Shown here one piece after another: positions 23,818-34,717 of a DNA stretch of 64,000 nucleotides. The position numbers and the translations under genes were made by a program. The notes under the pieces were generated by a model. It saw only the letters and a list, made by a program, of their open reading frames with translations, ran no database searches and was not told the origin of the DNA. Source of the stretch: Bedellia somnulentella (taxonomy: Eukaryota > Arthropoda > Insecta > Lepidoptera > Bedelliidae); the NCBI GenBank assembly GCA_963576735.1, contig OY755170.1, positions 18,894,875-18,958,874 of the forward strand, in the 5' to 3' direction. Within the stretch, counting starts at the first letter, position 1. Each line of letters starts with the position of its first letter.

Positions 23818-23902
23818 CAGTATCGTACAATTTGGCGATTGATAGTGTCTACCTACCCAATGAGAACATATGGCTTAAGCATATGTATACATATGTATTA
23901 AA
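23818..23902 (+). pseudogene. RTE 3' end fragment
   Basis: GTACAATTTGGCGATTGATAG, GTCTACCTACCCAATGAG and a terminal ATATGTATACATATGTAT tail match the RTE 3' terminus. Only about 85 bp survive. Confidence 0.6.
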
Positions 23903-24254
23903 GGATAACAAAGTTTCCCATTCGTATTAAACTACATCGTTCAATATTGGCTGTCATAAACTAGTATATCGCAAACTGGGGACATGCGAAGTTCACAGTA
24001 TTACTTTGAGATTTGAGAGCATATTTGAATAACATAACTTAGTTAATTTCTACCATCGAACTATTACTCCAACTACAAATTCTTAACACAATTAAAGAGT
24101 AAATTACTTTAACGTTCTCCTGATGATTATTTAAAGCCCCGCTGATACTCGTTTTACTAACATTTAAAGAACATCACGTAAGAAGGTAGCAAATAAATTG
24201 TATAATAGTTGAAAAACGTCTATATAAAATAGCTCGAACCTTTCTAAAATTGTG

Positions 24255-24490
24255 TATAGTTGTGCTCACAATATCCCTCGCAGGTGTGGTACAGGCGACT
24301 TTGGAAATTGGGGTTCTCTAAGTAAGTGTTGGGAGTTGCGGCTCGAGACGCATCACTGAAAACCTTTAAATTACTATCTTTTTCCCACTCAAATTCCAAA
24401 AATCGAACACAGAAACTCCTTATTATGAAGCTCCCCTTTTTGAGAATAATTACTAAGCTCTGGCTACCCCTTTTTTAGGATAAACATAGA
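24255..24490 (+). mobile_element. SINE-A copy, highly diverged
   Basis: GGTACAGGCGACTTTGG, CGAGACGCATCACTGAAAACC, TTTTTCCCACTCAAATTCC and AGCTCTGGCTACCCC occur in SINE-A order. Boundaries are uncertain. Confidence 0.5.
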
Positions 24491-24540
24491 CTTTATTATC
24501 ATCATACTAAATGAAAAATTTTAAGCAGTGAAAATAAAAA

Positions 24541-25116
24541 GCGGCCAAAAGCGAGATGGACTCGCTAATGAAGGGTTCCGTAGCAGCACTAGCAAGTAAT
24601 TTGATTTATGACGTTTAAAAATAGAACAACTGGCTAGATCTCATTCAAACCAATTTTCGTTAGTAGTTTGTATAGTAATACACATCATATATTTTTTTCA
24701 GTTTTATCATGCCCATATTTTAGAAGTTACGGGGGGGGGGGACACACATTTTACCACTTTGGAAAAGTCTCTCGCGCAAACTATTCAGTTTTGAAAAAAA
24801 TGATATAATAAACCTCAACATCATTTTCAAATACCTTTTGATAGATACCCCACACGTATAGGTTTGATGAAAAAAAAAAATTTTGAGTTTCAGATCTATG
24901 TATGGGGAACCCTAAAAATTTTGGTTTTTTTTTTCAGATTTTATTTTAAAATCTTAATGCGGTTTACAGAATACATCTACGCACCAATTTTCAATAATGT
25001 AGTTCTTATAGTTTCGGAATAAACTGGCTGTGACATACGGACGGACGGACAGACAGACAGACATGACGAATCTATAAGGGTCCCGTTTTTGCTATTTGGC
25101 TACGGAACCCTAAAAA
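24541..25116 (+). mobile_element. Complete GGGTTCCGTA / TACGGAACCC repeat element
   Basis: Opens with GCGGCCAAAAGCGAGATGGA and AAGGGTTCCGTA, closes with GGACGGACAGACAGACAGAC, GGGTCCCGTTTTTGC and TACGGAACCCTAAAA. The near-terminal GGGTTCCGTA and TACGGAACCC are perfect inverted copies. The layout matches a widespread non-coding lepidopteran repeat family (from memory, not searched). It contains a 10-G run near 24731. Non-autonomous. Confidence 0.7.
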
Positions 25117-25721
25117 GCACCTACGCGAAACCGGGGTGGACCTCTAGTTATTGAAATATTATGATAGTTTGTTCCTATACGAGACCAGTTCAAAGTCAGC
25201 TTTGGCCACTATCACACAAAAAAAACAAGTTCTGTTATAATTCCCTCATATCTCGCAATATGAAAACCGCAAACTTGGAAAATATTGGACGGTATCCAAA
25301 AATTTACTGCATAAAAGCAATTCTGATTATTTTTACGACTAAACATGTTTTATTATTAGCAGTATACAAACAAGATATGGTCATCGTGCGTTGCGTTGAT
25401 CCTAAGTAAACTCAACATAAAAATAAATTGTTGGCGCCCTTAAGTCTGGGTATATAATAATAATAATGGAAATACATATTAACGTTCATACATACATATA
25501 TATATATTGGTTTGTACTATACGGTAGTTAGCAATAAGTCAACGTTTTTTGATAGTGTATTCGTTTTCAATATAATGCTGGTATGTTGCTCTGAAAATTC
25601 AGTCTTAGTCAATAAATCACACAAAAATCATATCCGAGTTTTAGTTAAACCGAGAAGCAAAAAGAAACTATATCACCCAAACAATATATATATTTGTGTA
25701 ACATAAGGGTAGTCACTTTTG
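25117..25721. other. AT-rich spacer, nothing recognised
   Basis: An 82-codon open stretch at 25161-25409 has no recognisable motif and is not called. Confidence 0.3.
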
Positions 25722-25877
25722 CAAGAATATTGGAGAATAGATAGTAAAATCTCCGCTTTCGATTCGTCGCCCAACAATCACTCAAAAGCCCTAAATTATT
25801 GAATATTTGACCCTCATTCGCCTCATACTCGTACGACACCCACAGGAAAAAATGTGCTAGTGCTACGTATTCTACTC
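25722..25877 (-). mobile_element. SINE-A fragment, diverged
   Basis: TCGTCGCCCAACAATCACTCAAAAGCCC, CGACACCCACAGGAAAAAATG and ATTCTACTCAGC correspond to the middle and head of SINE-A in reverse. Confidence 0.55.
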
Positions 25878-26248
25878 AGCAATGTAACTCAACAATAAAA
25901 TTAAGAACATATGATTATAGAGAGAGAGAGAAAAAAAAAAACAGATACCTACTAAATACACTACTAAAATGCACAACTATATTTATAACAAATACAAAAT
26001 AACACAATCAATTGTTTGAAATTCTGTATGTCTTTTTCAATGTGGGAGGGATTTATTTAGGCTTAAAACCATAACTTTTTAAATAATTGACAATATGACA
26101 CGACCAAGCTTATGCTGACTCAATTTAAAGTAACTGATTTTAAAAAAACAGAACACGCGAATTATTATGAAAGTCATTTAGCAGATGTAGCTTATTAGAT
26201 TTAAGTCTTATTACTTATTACCAAGTTTAGTGTTTTTCTGTATTGTAT

Positions 26249-26368
26249 CATAACATAACATAACATAACATAAACGTTCACGCCGAATATCCCCGAAGGG
26301 GTTGGCAGAGGTACTAATACTTCTGAACATCACGTGACTTTGTCACCTGGTGTTCAGAGTACCCACGT
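26249..26368 (-). mobile_element. SINE-C tail fragment with (CATAA)n
   Basis: CATAACATAACATAACATAA, CGTTCACGCCGAATATCC, CCGAAGGGGTTGGCAGAGG and TCACGTGACTTTG are the tail and adjacent part of SINE-C in reverse; the tRNA head is missing, a 5' truncation. Confidence 0.8.
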
Positions 26369-26959
26369 ATTGTATTGTATCACGAATACATTAATTTCGT
26401 ATTTTTTCAATAAAATTATAAATGACGTCGCATTGGTGTCCATTGTAGAGTGGTTGAGCCATTTGTTAAAGAAAGGACGCCCTTTGGCAGCTCAAGCAGC
26501 ATCAATTAAAAATTATCATCATTCCTATCATGCAAATATTTTAACCACAAATCTACGGAAATGTGTAAGAGCAACAAGTTGTGGAACCCCATTAAAATGA
26601 AAAGATTAGGATTTCAATAAAAATACCTAACGAATAAAAGCTTCGTATAATTTTATTGTGTAAGTTCAACCATTACTGAAAATAGAATGTGGGCTGCACG
26701 AACTGAGCGCTCATCCTAATCTTATTTCACGAATCCTGAGGGTAAAAGCGGAATTGTTTTAAGTCTGGCTTGTACCGCCCGCAGTTGCCGCAGTCGCAAT
26801 GGCGACTATTTCGATTAATAAATCTTGCCAATAAAACATTGCTTTCAAAGATGTTTATTTATTTTTATCAGCAAGAAAAAAAATACAACGTGATGAAGAA
26901 ATAAATATTATTGTTTCATCAGTTGTTTTGAAATAAGTGAAACATAGATAGATAGTTTC
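26369..26959. other. Spacer, nothing recognised
   Basis: Open stretch at 26334-26600 overlaps the SINE-C fragment and has no recognisable domain; not called. Confidence 0.3.
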
Positions 26960-27647
26960 GCCGTGTAGTGTCGGCTTAGAATAGCACTACCCCGTTTCTA
27001 CCGATGGGTGTACGTAAGAGGCGACTAACGGTATTGGGGCTTTTAAGGGCCTCCCCGCATTTTGCAGCTATTGCGCTCACTCTTAAGTCAAATTTATTGA
27101 GAGTGACAGGGACGGAAAAAACGCGCGCGCAGGATAAATGTAGTTTATTTAGTTTTATTGAATAACTATAATGTTTAAATGAAAAGTTAAACATCAACGT
27201 TACAGATCTTAAAGCTACGCGTATATAGACACATAATGAGTTCACATGTATGTTATGCCAGTGGAGCCTATGCGGTTTTTATGAAAACAAAGCATGTTCC
27301 CATTCAATTTTTTTCATCATATTTGTCAACAAATTATTAAAATGTTAAACATCAAGTTTTAACACCATGAACTAATCACCAACATACATTTTATTCATGT
27401 CATATCAATTTTATCAAATCAGACTTTATAGCATTTCCAAACAATCAATATTAACCTATTTTTCGGGGGACGCCCTTAAGGGATTTTTGGGTGATGCGGT
27501 TGGAGACCTATCACCAACAACCTTTATTTTTACCATCTTTTCCCCACTCACATTTCCAAAAGTGGCTGAGAAGTTCTAATTCCTTAGCTCTGGCTACCCC
27601 TTCTAGGGGTTTACAGCCGTGAGTATATGTATGTATGTATATGTATG
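26960..27647 (+). mobile_element. SINE-A copy split by a TTAA-flanked MITE
   Basis: The head piece 26960-27046 ends in GGGGCTTTTAA; the tail piece resumes at 27476 with TTAAGGGATTTTTGGGTGATG and runs to a TATG tail at about 27647. Joining the pieces over one TTAA gives the continuous family sequence, so the copy was intact before the insertion. Confidence 0.85.
27047..27475. mobile_element. piggyBac-like MITE (429 bp) with TTAA duplication
   Basis: Flanked by TTAA on both sides (27043-27046 and 27476-27479). The left end GGGCCTCCCCGCATTTT and the inverted right end GGGCGTCCCCCGAAAA form an imperfect terminal inverted repeat. TTAA duplications are characteristic of the piggyBac superfamily. 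No transposase is encoded, so it is non-autonomous. The interior contains CGCGCGCGC near 27122 and otherwise AT-rich sequence. Confidence 0.75.
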
Positions 27648-28810
27648 AAACATAGATAATATTGAATATTCACAGGTGATTACGAAATGCATAGAAAAAT
27701 ATATGATTTCATACTAATATTGGCATCAACGTAATTTCATCATAAATGTTTGCTCATATATTGTATAAAATTTCAGAACAACTATATTTGATGATACGTT
27801 TTTTAAAACATAAGACGAATCTTAAGTTTAAGCAGATTGTGAAGTTTCTAAGAAAAAAACTAAAACGTCTTGAGCATTTACAAAAAAACATACTGTAGTA
27901 AACATAAAAACAAACACCCGCATTAAATTTTTAAATATGGTTATAGAACATAGTTTTTCTATCCCAATAAAATTCTTAAAAAACTTCTTAAATTTTGCTG
28001 TCATTAAATTAGGCAGATTATAATTGGTAGTTTTCACTAGCGATTTAGTTTATCTCATTTGGTAAGATCTACTAAAGCCTAACCAATTCTCTTGAAACAT
28101 AAAAAAATACATTGTTTGGTAATCGTATCTTCACATGTTTAAATTTAAAATGAAATCGTCAACAACACACGTTCTCCTAACAAGTTTTTGTCAATTGAAC
28201 AAATCTGGTAATATCCGGAAGAAGTCAAGATATATTAATTCCATAAATGAAGAAATCGTTAAATCTCTTGAACCTTTTCAAAATAAAACGGAAATGAATT
28301 GAGGAGCTTTCTTAATGAAGCTGATCATATAAATGTTACGTGCCCAAGATATACAAACACGTAGACTACGAGCAACTCCGTCTACGCGAATTGTTACGAC
28401 AAACAACTACGGAAGGACACGCTGCTACGAGTAACGACGCTACGAGATTTCATGTTTCCTTTTAATTAATAGACGTCTCTTAATTCTTGTCCCAACACTT
28501 TGCTCCGCCAGAATACTACGTAGTTTTTATTCTAACAAATCAACGTTTCAAGAAAACATTTCTAAGGCTTGAAAGCAATCGTAGCTAGTATGTTTTGTCA
28601 GTTGGAGAGCAATTAATTAAAGTGGCTCTGCTTTCATAGATATATTGTTTGTGCTTAAATGCATGTTATATAATTTTCCAAATGAAAAACAGCTTTAGAT
28701 TGTAATTTAATTATTAAATATATAGTTTTGCACCTAAGAAAAATAAACAATGTGATGACAGATGTTTATTTTAGTATTTTATCACATTTGTTGAATAATC
28801 TTTTGCTGCT
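27648..28810. other. AT-rich spacer
   Basis: Featureless except 28360-28440, where CTACGAG recurs several times in a GC-richer patch (GACTACGAGCAACTCCG, GCTACGAGTAACGACGC), possibly part of a degraded repeat. Confidence 0.3.
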
Positions 28811-29024
28811 GTTTCCGGTGGGTGTACGTAAGAGGCGGTACGTACGGTATTGAAGCTTTTAAGGGATTTTTGGGCGATGTGGTTGGAGACCCATGACCAA
28901 CAACCTTTATTTTAACATCTTTTTCCCCACGCGACTTCCAAAAGTGGCTGTGCATTCTCATTCCTTAGCTCTGGCTACCCCTTCTAGGGATTTACAGCCG
29001 TGATTATATGTATGTATGTATGTA
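28811..29024 (+). mobile_element. SINE-A copy, 5' truncated
   Basis: Starts within the head at TTTCCGGTGGGTGTACGTAA and is otherwise complete to a TATGTATGTATG tail. 5' truncation fits target-primed reverse transcription. Confidence 0.85.
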
Positions 29025-29479
29025 ATCTCTTTCAGTAACTAATTTTGCGGTTAAATTAATTTATTTAACTTTGTGTTCATACGATCTTTGTGGTGCAGTA
29101 TTATATTGATGGTTGTGACTTTAATATAATAATTAATACGTTGTCACCATTATTGAAAGATAATTTAATGTTTTCAAAGCACCAATACATTTCAAACATA
29201 ATATTTTTAATGAGGAAAATTCCATTACTTATTTAAAAATAAAAAAAAAGAATTCAACAAATTTAAGCGCTTCTGATTACTATATTTTTTTATTTATTTT
29301 TAATGACGGGTAAGTCTAAAACAAGTATTAAATAATCAGGTTACATCGAGGCATCACATCCATTACGTTGCAAAAGTTACCCAAAAGTAATTACTCCAAA
29401 AAACAATCGCACCGCTAAAAACTCCCAAAAAGAAAAAATAGTAAAAAAACCCAACTTTTCTACTTACCACTTCGGCGGA

Positions 29480-29960
29480 GTAACACAAGTGCGAGAAGTT
29501 ATGGAAAGCACGTCAGTAGTCTTAGAAAGTAGACGCGATTACTTTAGAGCGACTTAACAGCGAGGAGCGGCCAAACGAATATTTTATTTTTTAAATGAAG
29601 TTTGAATTGAGATCGCAGAGTAGCGCGTGGCGGGAGTCCGGAGGCGCGGGTCCGCTCGCGAGGGCTGCTCCACTGAGAGTCGCGTCACTCCGTTACGTAA
29701 CCGCTGCCGCGTAGCGCAGCACCCCTCGCCCCGCGCGCCCCGCTTCCTTGGCGCCGTCCCCCAAAAGATGAATGAGCAAAGTTTCCCGAGCGGACTGCTA
29801 GGGTTGGGGTTCACAGCTCGAGCCACGGTTATATAAACCAGCCCTGCTCATGCGTATTACTCCGCTTGCTTATCTGCGCCGCAGCAAGATGCTGCCTCAT
29901 CATGGTTTACAGCATCCACCTCCACAACTTGACTGCTGAATAACACTTATTATTTCGAGA
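29480..29960 (+). promoter_or_regulatory. GC-rich island with TATA box, possible host promoter and first exon
   Basis: An island much richer in G+C and CpG than the rest of the window covers about 29610-29900. It ends in GGTTATATAAACCAG (TATA box at 29829-29837), and a short ORF beginning ATGCTGCCTCATCATGG near 29889 encodes about 16 residues before a stop. This is the layout of an arthropod TATA promoter facing right with a leader exon. It is not part of any repeat family I see in the window. No downstream coding exon is recognisable within the window; the 80-codon stretch at 30136-30378 has no known motif. Alternative: part of an unrecognised GC-rich transposon. Confidence 0.35.
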
Positions 29961-30651
29961 ACACGCAGTTCCTTTTTGGAATTTGTGTAAACATTTCAAT
30001 TCACAACAATATATATGGCGGAGTTTCTGAAATATAAACTTATTTATAGCTTGAAAAAAATAAAACGGGGGTAATGATTACTATATAAACAAGAAAAAGA
30101 AAGAGCAAAATTTACATTACATTCTACTTTGATAAATGTCGTTTAGGTTTTGGAGGTTGAGTTGTGAGATAAAGGAAGAAGTCGCGTGCGTCGACTGTTT
30201 GCTAATGATTACTGGAACGGAGTCCGCGCATCAGTATCCCAGTACTATCCACCATGAACTAACTGGAGAAACATTCTCATCACCACCTTTAGAGCTTTGT
30301 ATTGGCCCCGGTATGTTTTGTATCACCGTTACCGGTGCCAAGACCATCAAAGGCAAGTATTTTAAAATCTGCAGGTAGTTCGCGAATTAACGCTCAATAC
30401 TGTCATTCAGTTATAAATTGTGTTTACAAAGATCTTTCAAAGCTAAAGCTCTACCGCCACGAGTCGGCCTACTTGTTGAAGACAGGTTATTTTAAGAAAT
30501 AAACAGAAGTGTGGTTTCCAAACTATTTGAAATTCACTATTCTGGGTAAACATATGCTAGTAAACCTGCTAAGTAGTTTCTAGTTGTATTTCCTCTTCAT
30601 AAACATTGTGAAACTATGATGATTTTTAAAAAAAGTTATATAAATACTAAT

Positions 30652-31210
30652 AAATAAAGGGAAGAAAAAAATCGACACCGGCGAGCATCGAACCCGCGAC
30701 CTTGAATATACGCCCCCGTCGCTCTGCCAATTAAGCTACAGCGTCAATGGCTTCCAGTGCAAAATTCTTCTATCCTTTGTTTCTTTTACACTTTTTAAGT
30801 TGTGTTTGCGTTCCCTACCTCCGAATTTTATATTTTTTTTTACTTTTCAGATAGAATGCAAATGTTGAGAACGCCTATTCCTTCCTTTATTTATTAGTAT
30901 AAGTAATTAATAATTAAAATTAATTTTAATAGTATAAGTAATACCCACATGAGGTTTTCATGGACAAAAACATTAAAGGTAATTTGAATGTTTTTAACAT
31001 GAAAACCTCATATTACATAATCATATTACTAATAAATAAAAGATAAATAAAAAAAAGTCTTTTTTATAAAGTGTAAAGCAAACAAAGGTTAGAAGAATTT
31101 CGCACTGGAAGCCATTGACACTGTGGCTCATTTGGCAGAGCGACGAGGGCGTATACCCGAGGTCGCGGGTTCGAACCCCACCGGGGTCGAAATTTTTCTT
31201 TCCTTTATTT
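30652..31210. repeat. Large palindrome with tRNA-like sequence in both arms
   Basis: Outer arms of about 150 bp (30652-30805 and 31062-31210) are inverted copies, and a second inverted pair (CATGAGGTTTTCATG / CATGAAAACCTCAT, near 30950 and 31000) lies in the middle. The left arm read on the minus strand and the right arm on the plus strand both contain CACTGGAAGCCATTGAC, a tRNA-like A-box region, and GAGGTCGCGGGTTCGA (B box). Either a foldback element that captured a tRNA-SINE or an inverted duplication of one. Confidence 0.75.
31108..31190 (+). other. tRNA-like sequence (pseudo-tRNA / SINE head)
   Basis: GTGGCTCATTTGGCAGAGCG resembles an A box with D arm, and GGTCGCGGGTTCGAACCCC is a perfect T arm with B box. 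The acceptor and anticodon stems do not pair properly, so I do not call a functional tRNA. The inverted partner is at about 30670-30750. Confidence 0.6.
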
Positions 31211-31850
31211 CACAATAAAGGTAGTTTCTAGATCTCAGGTTGAGAAAGATTGGAAGTGTTTGAGACGCGGTGCTGGCGGAGAACGGAGGGTATAAGCTGG
31301 ACGGAACGAAAGACTAATTTGGAAGTTTTAGACATCGTGGAGGAAAACAGAGCACTGTTGAGAACTGTTGAGAATAGAAGAGGGAGAAAGGAGGCCATTT
31401 GATGCGAAATGACGAATTCATCAAAACACCATGGAAAGATTGCTGTGTAGTGTCGGCTTAGAATAGCACTACCCCATTTCTTCCGGTGGGTGTACGTAAA
31501 AGGCGACTAACGGTATTGGGGCTTTTAAGGGATTTTTGGGCGACGCGGTTGGAGACCCATCACCAAGAACCTTTATTTCACCATCTATTCCCCACGCACC
31601 TTCCAAAAGTGTCTGAGGAATTTCTAATTCCTTAGCTCTGGCTACCCCTATCTTGGGATTTATAGCCGTGAGTATATGTATGTATGTATGTACCATGGAA
31701 AGAAAAGTAGAAAGGAAAAAAAGAAGAGTAAGACCCACGATAAGCCACATACAACAAATAACAGAATGTCGTGTCGTATCAACAGGTGAAGGAGAAGACT
31801 GAGAACAGAGAAGAATGGTGACTACTCCACATAAAATCAATATGATAGTG
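31211..31850 (+). pseudogene. LINE C-terminal relic interrupted by a SINE-A
   Basis: The left part (31215-31439) contains a frame reading close to SWTERKTNLEVLDIVEENR; after the SINE the right part (31692-31850) continues with basic sequence (ERKKRRVRPTISHIQQ). Motifs of this kind (SWTERKTN, then a Gly/Arg-rich RP segment) follow the reverse transcriptase in several insect LINE families. Stops and frameshifts are present. Family not assigned. Confidence 0.5.
31440..31691 (+). mobile_element. SINE-A copy, full length, perfect 12-bp target duplication
   Basis: Flanked by ACCATGGAAAGA at 31428-31439 and 31692-31703. The body runs from TTGCTGTGTAGTGTCGGC to the TATGTATGTATG tail and keeps all family landmarks. 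This is the reference copy for defining SINE-A ends and shows insertion by target-primed reverse transcription. Confidence 0.92.
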
Positions 31851-31915
31851 GTATAGTGTCGTCTTGGAATAGCACTTCCCCATTTCTTCCCGTGGGTCGT
31901 AAGGGATTTCTGCCG
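31848..31915 (+). mobile_element. SINE-A head fragment
   Basis: GTATAGTGTCGTCTTGGAAT, TTCTTCCCGTGGGTCGTAAG then unrelated sequence: a head-only fragment. The CCCGTGGGT variant is closer to the RTE 5' end at 36.9 kb than to SINE-A, so it could be an RTE 5' piece. Confidence 0.5.
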
Positions 31916-32150
31916 GGAAAAAGTATTTTCGCGTTGGACCTCGCTTGCAATTTTTCTACTCGGTTCCACCATCATCAGCATAATGGGATAGGGACATGAC
32001 TTGACTATGTTTTATATATTTTTATTAACTATAGGTTCGAGAGTAACAACAGGGATAAAAATATTAAAGGAAGCTCATGGTAGAGATATTTGCTCTAGTT
32101 TGGTTTACAATATTTAATCATGTCATATTATCATGTCATGTTAAGACGAA

Positions 32151-32335
32151 GTCTGTGACCGAGTGGTGACTAGCTTCTTGGTCCGGAGGTTGCGGGTTCG
32201 ATCCCTGTTGAGAGCAACATTTTTATAACTATTTACGGACATATGACACAGATTAAGTTAGCCCCAAAGTAAGTACATATTAAAGACTTGTAGTATGGGA
32301 TACTAACTCAACGATATATCCTATTAATATCATAA
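32151..32335 (+). mobile_element. SINE-B (tRNA-derived)
   Basis: A-box-like GTGACCGAGTGGTGACTAGC and B-box GGTTGCGGGTTCGATCCC lie 40 bp apart, followed by a body with AGTATGGGATACTAACTCAA. The body block recurs in reverse at 36.3 kb, defining the family. No target duplication identified. Confidence 0.7.
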
Positions 32336-32436
32336 AGGACCATGGGGGATTTTGTATGAACCCCGTCCGCACCCTACAACAGTCATGGGATATGTGTCAA
32401 TTTGTGCATCGGGACCCAAAAAAGTCTAAAGTACCT

Positions 32437-32690
32437 GTGTTAATTGCAGAAACATTTGGGTTTTTTTATAATAAAAAAATAACTTATCGGCACAAATGTA
32501 TTTATTTTTAAACAAAAATATTTTTTTCTACAAACAAAAAGGCATATTTCACGTAAACAAATGACGATTCTATGTACATTGACGTCCTGTATCCATAATT
32601 GTGCCAAAACGTTCTCAAAATCACCTCCTCTGCGCACGTCCCGACTAGCCCCAACCAGTTTGCGGCACCTTCATTTTGCGACACTATTAG
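32437..32690 (-). pseudogene. Possible DDE transposase C-terminus
   Basis: On the minus strand a frame reads RRCRKLVGASRDVRRGGDFE then NVLAQLW. A GGxFExxL end is common at the C-terminus of Tc1/mariner and IS630-like transposases. The upstream TGA and lack of any other domain make this tentative. Confidence 0.25.
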
Positions 32691-33117
32691 CGTTTAGCGT
32701 TAACTTTTTTATTCTTAGAGCCATTAAATCTCCACGCAATGAAATAAAAAAAAAATGTTTTTTTGGTTTCTAATAAATAATGTTACCTTATAGCAAAGAT
32801 ATTGTATATATATATATATTATTATAAGAAATTGTACCTCACTGTAAACTGTTTGATCATATTATTACTTTTGTAAATTTGTGTTTGATGTGCAATAAAG
32901 AGTTATTCAATTCTGTTCTATATTAAAATACTACGCATTTTATATTAAAATATTATTTAGATCGCCATATTCTAGTCCTTTTTAATGCGCACTAAGTAAA
33001 TGTGTAAGTAAAAAAGAAGAATATATTATTAAATCTAAACCCCAAGCATTTGAAATATGTCGCCATAGTAAAAAGTTCTCTATTCTAATAGATGTTTCAA
33101 ATGACACTTGTTTGAAA

Positions 33118-33367
33118 TCTGTTGGATAGTGGGGACGTTTTTTCCCATCGCCCTTTGAAAGTTTACATGTTTGGATGTTTGTGTGTTTGAGGCAAAAGGC
33201 TTCTCAAGAACATAATATATATGAGTGAAATTTGGCAGAATACTAGCTAATGACCCAAATTATAACATAGTATACTTTTCATCCTAGAAAATTATAAAAT
33301 ATTCACGCCTGACTGAACTAAGAGTACCGAAAAAAACGCGACAGTACAAGGTCTGTCAGGACTGCTA
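33118..33367 (+). mobile_element. Short non-autonomous Helitron-like element
   Basis: Begins TCTGTTGGATAGTGGGG directly after an A and ends GGTCTGTCAGGACTGCTAG directly before a T, as expected for Helitrons (5' TC, 3' CTRR, A/T host site). 250 bp, non-coding. Confidence 0.55.
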
Positions 33368-33456
33368 GTTTAATATTAATTAATACACATAGAAATAAGA
33401 TACAAGACTAAGAAACTTCATTTATGGTCAAGACACAAATATTGCCCTCAGCGGGG

Positions 33457-33581
33457 TGCAATGATGGAATTGATAGACGTGTTTCTTGGTTTAATATATG
33501 TTTATTACTCCTAAAGACTTACAACTAACTTACAATATATAATGGCAAGAGCGGGACAAGATGCACTCACACTACACTACA
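33457..33581 (-). repeat. 3' LTR (minus-strand sense)
   Basis: 125 bp, TGCAATGATGG...ACTACACTACA on the plus strand. Adjacent polypurine tract (as CCTTCCCCCTTTGC) starts at 33582. Confidence 0.8.
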
Positions 33582-34342
33582 CCTTCCCCCTTTGCAAATA
33601 AAAAAATATTTATTATTAACATATTTTTTAAAGAAATTTTTATTTATAAATCTATTCACTAAAGTACTATAATATTAATTAGAGTAGAATAACAAATAAA
33701 AATAAAAATTAATTTTATACTTTTTAGAACTTGTTTACCTATTTAATAAACTTAACTATTATACTTAATACAATCTATTAGTAAAATCCGGGATAAATTG
33801 AACAAATCGTTGGCCAAACAATTTGCCGCGTAATCACAATCAAGTATTTTTTTAGAGACATTTCATAGTACTTTAACCACATATAATTTTTTTTATACAT
33901 TTCTCCTTCACAATAGTCATTAACTTTATTATATTTCATTCATTTTTTATAGTATCCTCTCTCACATTTTTATCGTATATTTAAAATAGCTGTGGACAAC
34001 CATGCTTCCATCTCAAGTCATATATTTATTTATTCTTCATCTCTTATCAAGGTACACTAATATAATTATTGGGTCGGCCGCCCTTTTACACATTTATTAT
34101 TCACTTATTTTACTTCATCTCAAGGTACAAATATTTTTTATTAGATTACATGCGTATTTATATACTTATACTACAGTCTCTCTCTTTTAACACTATTTTG
34201 GTGTCCAATTTTCTTCACGAAGGGTATTCAACCGCGTCATGATCAGATAAAAAGGATTCAGAGATCTGCTTTGTACCTTGGTGTACCTTGTATGACTTTT
34301 TATACTCTTTTCAAAAACCTTTCATTATTCTACAATCAATAT

Positions 34343-34717
34343 AACATAACATAACATAACATAAACGTTCACGCCGTTTATCCCCGAAGGGGTTGGCAGA
34401 GGTACCAATACTCCTGAACTCACATGGCAAGCGCCATCTAGTTTCCAGAGAAGGTACCCACGTTTTGCTTAGACAGTGTACTCACGTGATAGGGGGCAGG
34501 CCTATCGCCGTTTTGTACGAATACACTGTCACATGACTAAGTACAACTCAGCCATGTGGGTTTCCTCACGATGTTTTCCCTCACCGTTAGCAACCATGAT
34601 AAATTAACCACACATATGACTTTAGAAAAGACAAATTGGTGTAGGCCCGTCCCAGGATTGGAACTCACGCCCTTCTGTTTTTCGGGCGGGTGTTCTATCC
34701 ACTGGACTATCATGTCG
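34343..34717 (-). mobile_element. SINE-C copy, full length, perfect 13-bp target duplication
   Basis: CTACAATCAATAT flanks it at 34330-34342 and 34718-34730. On the minus strand: tRNA-like head GATAGTCCAGTGGATAGAAC, B-box-like GAGTTCCAATCC, body, and a (TATGT)n tail. It lies in the interior of the LTR element and therefore inserted later. Confidence 0.92.

Noticed and set aside
31108..31190. Functional tRNA gene
   Set aside because: A and B boxes are good, but the acceptor and anticodon stems do not pair, and an inverted copy exists.
31469..31981. 170-codon open frame on the minus strand
   Set aside because: It runs through the antisense of a SINE-A and the adjacent LINE relic; the same peptides appear wherever SINE-A is read antisense.
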